From Haliclystus octoradiatus (lineage: Eukaryota; Cnidaria; Staurozoa; Stauromedusae; Haliclystidae), in NCBI GenBank assembly GCA_916610825.1, contig OU744452.1:12628110-12692109 (forward strand): a stretch of DNA of 64,000 nt, written 5' to 3'. The notes below the pieces were generated by a model, which searched no databases, was not told the DNA's origin, and saw nothing but the letters and a program-made list of their open reading frames with translations. A program made the position numbers and the translations under genes. Positions within the stretch are counted from its first letter, which is position 1. Each line of letters starts with the position of its first letter. Shown one piece after another: positions 45,103 through 57,500 of the stretch.

Positions 45103-45582
45103 TTCTATAAAACCAATTTCTTTTATTAAGTAGTATAATACTACTACATCTATTCTTAGATTTGTCAATAAGCCCATATTTTGTATATTTTCAGAATTAA
45201 GAACAGTCAAGATGAGTCACCTTATGGCCTATAAGTAGAAATAGTGGAAGCTTTTAAGGATTAAGCTTAGTGCAACTCTGTAAAACATCGATTAGCTTGA
45301 TAGAAAAAATGTGAGAGGAGTTAATTTGGCAGAGACTTCAGTTTACAATACATTCTATCGTTCCAAACGTGCGATCTTCCAGACGGGCATATAGTTATGA
45401 CAAGCTTTATAAATGCCATCAGAGATCGCTCCACTGTTTACCAAGTTTACATTTTGACAATGAGTCTGCGAGCAAGCTAGAAGGGATCCTGATCTTGATT
45501 TTCAAAGGGCAAGACTGGACGGATCGGATCGAGCAAGCAAGTGAATCGAATGATCACATGAACACGAGGTTTAATTCACAAG
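45102..45582. promoter_or_regulatory. upstream region of GLRX3
   Basis: About 480 bases between the LINE relic and the GLRX3 start codon; the promoter and 5' UTR must be here. No TATA box stands out. An out-of-frame reading frame at 45369-45620 overlaps the start and is not convincing as a gene. Confidence 0.45.
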
Positions 45583-48500
45583 ATGGCGTCTGCAACAGTG
45601 GTAAAAGTTTCGACTGCTGAAGAATTTGATAAATTGATCGATAAAGACGAAGGGTAAGTAGAATAAAGCCTGGATTTATAATGTTGGATTATTATCGGCA
45701 AATATTTTACAATCTACTGAATATTACTTGTATGCTATTTTATTTTCAAAGTTACTCAAGGTTTTATGGTGTAAGGCGGCATAGAATTCTAGAGAAATCA
45801 CGAGACATAACTAATACAATAGTCATTAGGCCTAGCCAGGTAGATAGGCCTACCAAATAAATCGAATCGAGCTCTGTCCGGGTTATTTAATATTAGGCTT
45901 TTCAAGTTTATTTGGAAAATGACGATACTGATAAATGGCATAATTTACTACGTTTACTATATATATTCATATTCTTACTGTCGCACCTCGCAGCTGATTT
46001 GCGTTGTTTGTCTATCAATCAACAATCATGCTTCCAGCACAGAATGATTTCACTAGACCAAGAAAAAACATAATTTTCTGTTCTGTGAAGGTGTTGACAG
46101 ATTTTAATTTTAATTTGCTATGTTTCGTCAAAGAATTGTTGGAAGCTGTTTGTAATAAAAAAACTAATATGGACAGTGGTCTTTTGTACATTTTTGTTGG
46201 ATGATGTCAAGTACTTATTTGGAAAGACCCTGTTCTAATAAGTATGTAAGCGTGTCAACCAATTTAGAATAGAAGGCAAGCAACAAACGACAATGTTTTA
46301 CTCTTAACTTGAAATCTTTATTAAAACGGTGAAACTAAAATATAATGAAACGTAAATATAAATTAGATAGATATGCTATTATAATAGATATAATTAGATT
46401 AGTAAGGCATATACTTACAAACTGGTCTTTACTTGATAATAATCTTCAAGTTGATAATGATAATTAGCAATAAATTTAACGTCTAGTTAAATCATAATTG
46501 AACAAATTTTAAAGTGGGAATAAACCCCCAGACTATCTTTACATATATAGTAGAACCCGACGTGAAAAAAACAATGGCGTAATTTTTTCTTCGATCTGGA
46601 AATTATTTCTTGGTGAAAAATGCCTTCAAAGTGGTGTTTTGGCCCAAATGTCGCTGAGGGAAAAAAAGGGATTGGATCTAGCTTTATGACGACAAAGTCA
46701 CAAGTCGTGTGGTTTTTCTAATAGACTTCAGATCGGATTAATCACGCGATGCTATGTTTGAGACGGCGTAGCTCTGTAACAGCAATCTATTTTTCTCTCC
46801 CACAAAACTGAGGTAAGGAAGAACATATAAACTCAAGAGTAGCAAAATTCCAGATGATTTTTATGATTTTAAAGTTCACGAATTTGAAGAAAATAAAAAT
46901 CAGAAAATATTTCATTCGTAGCGCGCGTTATACAGATTATATTTTGACATCTCATTCTCATACATATTTAACACATATCAAAATATTCTCTGGTGACCAC
47001 AAAAGCTAGCTAAGTAGAATTTATTGTTGTAAGCATATGTCTGCACTGAAAATGGAGTGTTCTTTTGAGGGTAAAAATCATAATGTATGGTGGGAAACGC
47101 TATTAAGAACACCATAGCCGTCGGTTTTATAGTCCTCTTTTCACAGAAGCGAAATCTGTCCATCTGATTTCTCGTCTCTGTAGAAAGGTATTTTGTGCAA
47201 AGTAACTTCTGCACTGTATTACTGCATCCTATAAATTACAGATTGTGACGACATGGTGCTAACATGTTCTACTTTCTAGCCGAAGGAATGAATACTAGAC
47301 TGGTAAAATAATTTTGTGGCGTATGTAGAATAAGGAACGAGACTTCACATTGCAAAACCCTAATTTTGTTAATCATATAACTTTGATAGAGAGGATAATA
47401 ATTTATGCAATGAAGATATACCGCAAAACCGACAAATGATAGAATCTGCATTACTGTAGTTCTAGTGGCTCTAGTATACGGCTGTAAACTTGAATAAGAA
47501 CGTCCGAGCCCTCTATCATGTTTGTACTATTTTCCGATATTTTATAGAATTTTATAGTGTAATGTAGGCTACTGAAGAATTCTCAATGGTTTTTTAAATA
47601 TTGAATTCTTGGTGTATTAATGATGAACACTTTGTTAGACTATTGAGTATAATATATCTATCTATACAGTCGTATAAACTATACGATTACATGGTTTAAG
47701 TTTTACTAGACGAACATCAATTTCAAACTTAAACGTTGAAATGATAGTTGAAAAATGTCTATTTAATAATTTAGTAATACCGATAGTTAAATAAATCCGA
47801 AAAAAGTACAATTAATACTTTGCAGTACCAACTCCAGTACAATTAATACTTTGCAGTACCATACTCCAGGAAAAGTCGTCTGTGCATGCCCGTGCAAATC
47901 AAATCAGTTTACATTCACATTTAGATCATGAAAAGGATATCTTGTAGAAATGTTTACTCAAGAGCAACTTGCAGATCATAGAGTTAAAAATAGTTAAAAC
48001 TTATATAGCGTAAGATCAAGCTATTTTGAAGGGTACGTGTCTACTAATTAAGATTTGAGAAGTACTGCGGTCACACAGAATACGTAACTAATATGTGTCA
48101 CTAGACTAGTCACAAAGGAACAGTCGCACCGCCTGACATTTGTATTAATCCGCAATCTATATCAGATTCATCGCGCTTAATGACGCTACAAGAAATTATT
48201 TCGACCGAGCGTTTCAATAGATTTTATTCTGCTCCTGAAATCACAAATTGCATCTTTTTTACGTAATTCGCCAGTTTATATGTTTGTTCATGGCTCAGCC
48301 TTGTCAGAAATTTTTTTTGCGTGACTTCTCGGAGCTAGGTCACCTCAAAGATTATGTCGCGTGATCAGCCCACTCTTGAGTCTGTTAGACAAACCGCACA
48401 ACTTGTGACTTTGTCGTCATAAAGCTAGATCCAATCCCTTTTTTTCTCAGCGACATTTGGGTCAAAACACCACTTTGAAGGCGCTTTTCACCAAGAAATA

Positions 48501-51500
48501 ATTTCCAGATCGAAAAAAAAATTACGCCATTGTTTTTTTCACGTCGGGTTCTACTACGTATGTAAAGATAATCTGGGGGTTTATTCCCACTTTAAGAAAA
48601 TTAAAAGTAATATATTGTTACAGGAAGGTGTTGTCATGGCGACTAAATAATAGCCAGCGAGCGTCACAGATAATATGAGCATAGCAATGATCCAGAGTTC
48701 AAGAAAAACTGTATCTGCCAACACCATTCCATTTTGTATCTGTTTTTAGTTTTATAAAAACCACACACTTGTATAATCTGTCACAATCTCAGTGGAAGCC
48801 ATAGAGGTACAAGATATAGAGGTACAAGATATAGAGCGCTAACCACGTGACCTCCCCTGTCGCCGACTTCCGCCATTTTCTTGGAGGGAAAAACAATGGC
48901 GTTGTGACGTTTTGGCAGCTTTGGCGGGAAAATATATCAAACAAAAGATCAGCTGTTTTGAATGGAAAAAGTTCCACGTGAATTAACACTGCTTTTGTAA
49001 ATAATGCATTTTAAATGCATGTTATTCACGATTTTATCTTGTATAAACAGATTCATTGAATAGTTTTACCAAACTATAGTATTTTATTCTAAAATTGGCC
49101 TAGTGGTTGCCAATATTTATAGGCCATATCGTTACAAAACGAAAGTGGACTTTATAAACCCAGGTTTTCCATAAATTTCTTTTTAGACGACAGAAAAACC
49201 TGGGTTTTGCAAAGGAGAAACCCGGGTTTCCTATCCTTACTTTCAAAAGTCCTGATAGAGTCGCTAAGCGGACTAATTTCCTCTCGGGTTTCCTGTTTAC
49301 GTCTAGATGCGAGGGCGATTCAGACTAAAATTCACCCGGGTTTCGTAAATCCACTTGTCGTGTAAACGCAGCCTTAGAAAAAATCCAAACCGTTGCAGAT
49401 TATTGTGTGTTTTACTTGTCGCTACAGACAATGAAATGAAGTCAATAAATTAAATTTAAAATAAAAATAATTTCTTTCTATAGGCAACTGTTTGTCATTC
49501 ATTTCTGGGCATCATGGGCAAAAGAATGCTCACAGATAAACGAAGTTATCGCACTCCTTGCTGATGAGTTTGTCCATGTTCAATTTGCAGAGGTAGGACG
49601 AACAATACTTTGCATTCTTTTCGCTACTATGGATTGTACCCGTGATGCAATGATAAAAGTCAACTTTCTCATAAGTAACTATTTGCTAGCTTACTTATGC
49701 AAACAATGCCAGAATGATTACACCCTATCTTGTCAAAGACATTAAAAAAATCGAAAGACTTCAACGTAAATATACTTGATGTATTTGCAAGATTGGGAAA
49801 ATACCATATATAGACTGCCATGACTGTTTAATTAAATTAAAATTAGAAACTCTTGAATTAAGAAGGATCAAATTTGATCTATGTTTAGTTTGCAAAGTAT
49901 TAAATAACCTTGTAGATATAAATGAACTATTTACCTTCGATGTTAACAAATATAACATGCGTGGGCATAGTCTAAAACTGAAAAGCATGCAGGTCCATCC
50001 TAATGTTAACAGTAGTATCACAAACTTTTTCTGTTCACGAGTCATTTCGTGGTGGAACGACCTACCAAACGAAATTGTAATTGCACCAACGACCCAACGT
50101 TGGCAACCTTTTTATCAAGATTAGATGCAATTGGTTTATCAAAGCATTGTAAATGTTAATTTTCCATTGCTTTAAATTCAATACTTATAACTATGTGTTT
50201 TAAACTTAGTAATATGCATTTTAAACTTAGTAATATGCATTTTACGGCTATATGTAAGTGAAGGCTAACACCTTCCTCTATCTGCCAGTTAGTATTGATC
50301 TTTACCGACAAAAATATATCATATCATATCTTACTTGATCAGACTATTTTTGTGTAGTCCTTAAATGGATGCTCCCTCAACACAGTTTGAGGATTAGCTT
50401 GAAACAAAGTTACGTCAGGTAAATTTAGGACAGAAAAAATAGCAAAAATCATTTACATAGAGTTATTTCAAACCATAAGCTCTTCTCCTATCTTAATACT
50501 ATTTACTATAAATCATCATACTCTATTCCTTTTACCCATGTCATTTATAAACACCATAACGTTTCTCAATAGACAAGCAAATTTTGCTTACTAGATGACG
50601 TCAGCCACTGTATATTATTAAGGGTTTACATCACTCTTAGTGGGTTATCAGAATTTAGACCCACGAACAAGAGTGATGTAATCATTTTAATAATCATGTA
50701 ACATAACCTTTGTCTGGAAAATCAATTATCTCTCATCAATTTCAAAACAACAATGATTTGTTTTCTAATTTAATGGGTCATTGATTTTTCATTAAATACA
50801 ATTGGAATGAAATTCTTATGAATATCATTTCGGAATAGAACACGAAGAATCCAACATGTTGGTTTTTCAAACTCTTTACATGTTTGCATTATTAAAGATA
50901 TAGTAATAGTTACATCTGGATGTTGAAACTTTGGGATCTACGAATATAACAGCTGTTAAATTTCATCTATTTTCCAAGTGGAATTTTTAATCACAGAGTA
51001 TACGTTTGATTTGATTTTATGAAAACTTATTCAATATGTTGCAGCTCGTCGCCATTTTCAAAACACGTGTTCAGCTGGCTGTTAGTTGAAACCGTGCAGT
51101 TATAGATCTATTGTGAGGTTATAGAGCTAGGCCTACCGGTATACCTGCACTCTGTGTACAGTCTCATCCGACATAGCACGAAAGCCCATATACTTTCAGT
51201 GGTTGCCATGGAATATCGTGGGCTGTCTTGACATAGCTGCAAGACACGTGGTACAAATCCGTCAATCCCGACTTGCGTTTTTTTTAAGTGATTAATAAAT
51301 TTAATTAAACAATGTCTCTAGCCTGCATATATTTTTTTATCATGTCGTTGAAGCTATTTTCTATTCTATTCTATTGTATTATTCAGACCGTAATTCATTC
51401 AACTCACATATTCTTCCATCCTACCAACTATAAATATTTGTTCCTCCGTTATTGTTATGTTGGCTACATGTTTAGGGATCTAATAGCTCTGCATTCCCCG

Positions 51501-54500
51501 AAATCGTCAACAGGGTACCATCAATTGAAAACTTCAGCAAATGCCCAATTCCTATTATTGCCAAACATTGCAACATTTTTGAACGTGAATCTTGTTTATT
51601 TTGAAATGTTCTCATCTTCCTTTGTCAGTAGAGTCTATCTCTGACTTTTTTTGTATAATAAATGTGTTAGGTTAAAGAGGGACAGTAGATTCTTATGTCA
51701 TGGTAGTATACAAGAGGCTACTGATAATACTAGTAGTATAAAATTTAAAGTTTATATTATACATGTTTCTGTTGCAGGTTGAAGCTGAAGAATTGGTTGC
51801 TGTATCTAAGAAATGTCATGTTGCAAAAGTGCCAACGGTGGTTCTCTTCAAGGTAAACAAATAGGCTGTACAATGCAGTATGTCTATGGTCGAACTGGGT
51901 GAAATTTCCTTTTTAATGTTGCCCCTTGCTTTATTCCTATATGAAACTCGCTTTTATTTTGCATTCTTTATACATAACCGTGTTCTTAAACTCCTTAATA
52001 TCCCACCTTACACAATATCCAACTTCTTAATCCGTACTAGAGGAGGGGTATTAATCAAGTTTGACTGCATCACAATCTTTTTGAGGTAAAATTTTCAATT
52101 TTAAAAGTTGGTGATTTCCTCCTTTTCAAGTTATACGTATACACCACAATGATGTAATTCTCTATGAATAGATATTCCTAAAATATTAAAGAGTTTCGAA
52201 TGACCAGCAGCCTTTGCTTTGTTTTGTTGTCTTGATCACAAGAAACGAGGCTAATCCTCTGGAAAGTGACGTCAGCATCCACGTCAGAAGATTGTCCTCG
52301 TGGCTGTTGCTACGGAAAGACACGACAAAAAGCTCGAGAAAATAGTCTGGTTTATCAATTTCAGTTTTGGATAAATCTCAATGCTCTTGTCGAAACGCAA
52401 AGTCTATGGCTATAGATAGCCAACAAATGTGTACGGCTCAAAAATAAATAGCGGAATGGGACGCAAAGTCTATGGCTATAGATAGCCAACAAATGTGTAC
52501 GGCTCAAAAATAAATAGCGGAATGGGAGTCACAGTCTGATCATGTCTGAGAAGTTTGACGCAAATCAAAACAACTTGGATAAAATGTACTTTCAAATCAA
52601 CACTAAATAAATTCATATGATTCTAAATTTTACAATTTACGTGCATATATACTAAAGAAAAAACAATGCAATATAAAACATACATAGGTATGTGACTAAC
52701 TATTTTTAGACGAAGCCTACGTGTTTACAAACATAATTTGGAGTCAATGATCAAATTATCTGCATTAAAAATCGAATTCACCTGGTGTTATAATTTCATT
52801 TTGTTTTGGCGATAAATTTCGATTTTGAATGCTAACAAATCTCTTCCCGTTCTTTCAATCCCTAATATTCTTATATCAAGTAAACACCAACATGAAATTT
52901 TGAATCAGTCGAGTTCAGTTGCAGCTTTCAACTCTGTCTTCCTTCCTCAATTTGTATGACGCTAGTAGCAAGTGAATTGATTTTCGTGATACACATTTAT
53001 TCAAGCGTCGAAAGCCCTTACGACGTCCACCTCTATTGCTCTTGTAACTTTCCAAACCACCTCGTTGATAAATAACTTGGCAGAATGCTTCCATGTAACC
53101 ATGTTCGTTTTACGAAATGTTCTGCAAAATCGTGCGTGTGTGCAAAGGAGACACAAAGGCGGGCCGTGTATAATGAAAACGAGTGATTGAAATCTGGGTC
53201 CAGATTTCAAAGACAAAAATATGCAAAGGCTGCTGGTCATTTTATGGTCTTTAACCATGAGTTATCTCTAATTATTCATCCAATGATGATAACCAATTCA
53301 TTACCAAGAAATGATAGCATCAATGCAACATTCATCATTTATAGCCAAGGTCATCCACACTGTATTTTATAAAAGAGCTTTCTTATCATATGCAAGAAGC
53401 AACACTAGACCCTCTATCTGGAAAATACCTCCGCCAAGCCAACGAATTGGCATTTCTGTCCAGAGAGGCTACAACAAAGACTGTGTAGATAATTAATTAT
53501 AATATAAGGAAGATTTACATGCTAGTAGTTCATTTTAGATAATTATGTACCATTTTAATTTATTGATTTTAGTTTCAATTGTAAAAAGAAAAAACTGTAA
53601 AACAGTGTATGTGATTTCCTTTTGAAATAGGATTATATTATTTTCAAATGGTTTTCTTCACAGTCTCCATGACTCCCTACCGTACGAACTTTCACTTTGA
53701 TTCCACACTTGTAAGGAATAGTTGCAATACAGACCATGTCAATAAGTCAATTTATAATTGTTCTGAAATTAATGGCATTGTACGCCACTTTGATGGAAAA
53801 TGTTTATGAGTTTATCAGACAAGTGTCCCCCAAGCAGCGGATTTCCTCTTTTTCTGTCTGGTCCATAACAAAGAAAACACTGACCTAGCTATTGCCTGCG
53901 TACCAGCCCCAAGGTTTTTTTGGAAACCATAGGGTCTGTGGAATAAAGTGTGATGTTCCACCCGCCAAGTCCCATGAGTTTGGGATATAATTTATGCATT
54001 ACGTCGTATTATTATTAAGATCATTATGGCAGCTGATATCTGTGACGTGTTTGACAAAGACTTGAGATTTTATGACAATTGATTTTTTGTAACATTATGC
54101 GAATCCGGGAGTGAATAATTTGCCAAATTTATATAAGTGTTATTTTCAATGGGCTAAAATCACACATTAGTTCACAGATCTTATGGTTTTAGAAAAAAAC
54201 ATTGGGGCTAGTACGCAGGCTAATCTAGCTATTGCTTTAATTAGTTTCCAAGGATTTTCCTCTCTTTAACTAACACTGGCTCATCAAATATTCGTGAAAT
54301 TCAAAGCTTGTCATGAAAATGTGGACTTTTATCGCATTAGCAGCCAGAGGTAGGCTGTTTATGCCTACTTCTTCAGTGAAATATCTGTACTGGAAATCCA
54401 GATTATTTTTCATTACAAAAAAAGGTGTTTATGGTGCGACATTTCCGATTACCATAATCCTGGAAATTACAAAACTAGATTCTTAATGAATGTGATTGTT

Positions 54501-57500
54501 TTTATTATACAGGGTGGTAAAATTGTTGATTCAGTTGAAGGTGCCAATGTCCCTGCTTTGAACAAGGCAGTCCGTGCACATGTGGCAGCATTTGTTAATC
54601 CAATCTCTCTCGGGTCTCGTAATGGAAAAGTTTCTAAAGAGGTAATTTTTTGTTTGATTAATATGCCTTACTAGCGTGAGCATAAGTCAACATATCCCCT
54701 AAAAACTATGGTCTAAAACACTACCTCAGTTTCTAATCGAGACATCAATGTTTGTTACATAATTTTACATGATGGCAGATATTTAAACAATAGAACTCAA
54801 ATACATACACAATTTAACTGTTGCACTTCACTATCGGCGCCTCCTTTTGAGACCTCGACACCATTGTTCGTAGTTATTTGATCAAACCAATATTGATGAA
54901 GCATTTACATTTTCATATAAGTTTTCTAGGCTTAAATTAATTTGAAACACAGTTAATTATAATAAATATCCTTTCTGTGTTAGTTAAATTGTTGATGTCA
55001 CTTTGTAGGCCTACTCATTCAACTGATCATGTGTTTTTGACCTTCACAATAACGTGTTGACCTTTCACACTTGAACTAAAAAAAATAGTTCAATATACAG
55101 TAATTCGATCATTTTGGCTTTGAATTACACAAACTGCTCATACAAACTATTGTTTTGAAATTGCTTGTGTACAAAATAATTGTATTACTTTAAAAGAAAT
55201 ACAAACAAAAAGACAAATTTGGTCACTTATGTTCACTTACTCATTTTTGATTGACTTATACTTACACTTTTGCAGTGTCATGTGACTTGTGTACATTACG
55301 GGCTAGATCCCAGTCTTGTAATATGCTTTATGTTTATGTTCATCTCTACTATGATACGGTTATACGATTACCTTCTACATATATTGTGTTATTATTACGT
55401 CTCCAACATGGCGCAGTTGATATCTAATGAATGAACCTCGGAGATATTATTAATAACATCCAATAATTTGGTTGATGATAAGTGATTTATTGATTCAACA
55501 GCTGTGCTCGTTTTCGCAAACAATTTTCGTGAGCCCAACGACAACGATTGGACTGTTTGGATCATTCGCAGTTATCTTGCATGAAGCAACAGTTGTTTTA
55601 ATAACCATTATATCAACTAGAAGATCAGCTTAACAATTAAGTAACAAAATCCTTGTGTACTACACGATTGTTGCGCCTCAATAATTGACATTGAAAACTT
55701 TCGGTAACACAACTAGCCTAGCTCCACAAGGCCCACTATTCCGCTACGTACCTGCGCTCATCTGGGCCTTGTAAAAAATAAGGTCAAAAAGTGATGCACA
55801 GAGAAAATTCTGACCCTAATACGCATGCGCGCAACAAGCGCCTGCTGTCAAGTATATGCGGGCCAACAGTAACGAAAACAACAGGTGTCAAGACGGAAGG
55901 ACATTTATCGACATCACACAGTTAAAAGCAATTTCAAATTTTAAAACAAAACATAATTTTGTAGCTTTGCAAATCCTAGACATTTTGATCGAAGTGAATT
56001 AATATTGCAGATATGAATTGAGAAACGGAATGAAGAACAACTTCTACAGAGTATTAAAGAAAAAACAACGTTGAGCCGAATTAATATATTAATGTTGTTA
56101 CCACACAAAGGAAATATTTCTGACATTCACATTACTAACATTTAACAATAGAGTAAAGTAGATGTATTCAAATCATTCATATCATAGAAAAGTATTATCT
56201 GTAATCCATTCTATCAACTAATGATAAAAATATCCGTAATGAAGTCCAATGTTATGCCGCTAGAATGAAAAGTGTGTCAGCCACATTCACGGAAAATTGC
56301 AATATTTGCATGCTGATAATCTACCGTTTAATACCAGTTTACCAGCTGTTTTCAACCCATACAAGTAATCAAAGTCTAAATTTGTATGTCGATCTTCACA
56401 ATTGCTGCGATGAGTGTTTCAATATGAGCAAATTATTATTTGTTAATGCATTCAGTGTTTTCTTCCAAGTTGCACGTGTTAGGCCTACAGTTCGACATCA
56501 ATCGATTATGCATTCAGAAGGCACATCTCCAAATAGAACAATCGTAACACGCAATAAAAGCATGATGAAATATTTTATAAATATAAAATCAAGTTTAAAA
56601 ACCTTAAACCTTGGATTGAACTACGAGAAAACACATCCAAGTTGCATTCGAGCCAGCGTATTAAACGGCTTAACAATATTTGGCAGTTTAAAAACTTTAT
56701 AAAGCAGGCACATCTACAGATAAAACGAATTAAATACCCGAGAGAAGCATGTCGATATATAAAAAAGAAAATAGGATTGAGCTCAAAACCTCTGCTTGGA
56801 GCTTTGAAAATACGTTTGAATAATATTTTGTTCTTGAAGGAGTTGTAAGTTGTCCACGTCACGAGATAATTTCATAAATTAAGTAATTGGACCAATCACT
56901 GCATAGATCCAAGATACGTCACAGATGCTTGGCTGTGATTGGTCATTTCATTTTTCTGAAATGAGCGCATCACTTTTTGACCTTATTTTTTACATGTCCC
57001 CCATACGCAGCAGCCGCAGGTCAAGTGAAGTACAGGGGCATGTGGCACAGGTCTATAACACAACTAGCCGCCATTATTCACAAAGCCACGCGGTCTAATC
57101 CAGCCTCGGACGAAAATGAAAGAGAGGCTGCAAACTCAGCGGACTTGCAAAATGATCCGCAAATTGTAGGAAATCCGCAAGCACAAGCAGCAATGGACCC
57201 AATGCAGCAAACAATGCAGATGATGATTCAAATGTTAGCCAATCAACAACAACAACACCTGGACTTGCAGCATCAACTCCAAGAGCAACGAAAGGCTAGC
57301 CTGGATCAACAGCATGGAATTGCAGAAACATTACGTCATCAAAATGAAGCCATTGCTCTAATGAATGATACTACTCAAAAAAATCGTTCTCATGCTGACG
57401 CAATTGGCACTTCCATCACTAGCAATGTCGATACAAGTCACCAAACGCCACGTAGTGTTGCAAAAAAAATGGACACACCATACTTGAAGATATCACCAGA

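Noticed and set aside
44990-45210. An apparent start codon and poly-isoleucine stretch ahead of the LINE reverse transcriptase
   Set aside because: The isoleucines come from the (GAT)n array on the other strand; the LINE is truncated there, and the upstream residues are host flank.
45369-45620. 83-codon frame overlapping the GLRX3 start
   Set aside because: Out of frame with GLRX3 exon 1, which has strong family similarity; the frame has no homology.
53001-53496. Overlapping frames on both strands in GLRX3 intron 3
   Set aside because: No family match; three competing frames suggest chance openings.
56265-56702. Host gene of 145 codons
   Set aside because: It lies wholly inside an inverted-repeat DNA element and overlaps frames on both strands; no homology recognised.
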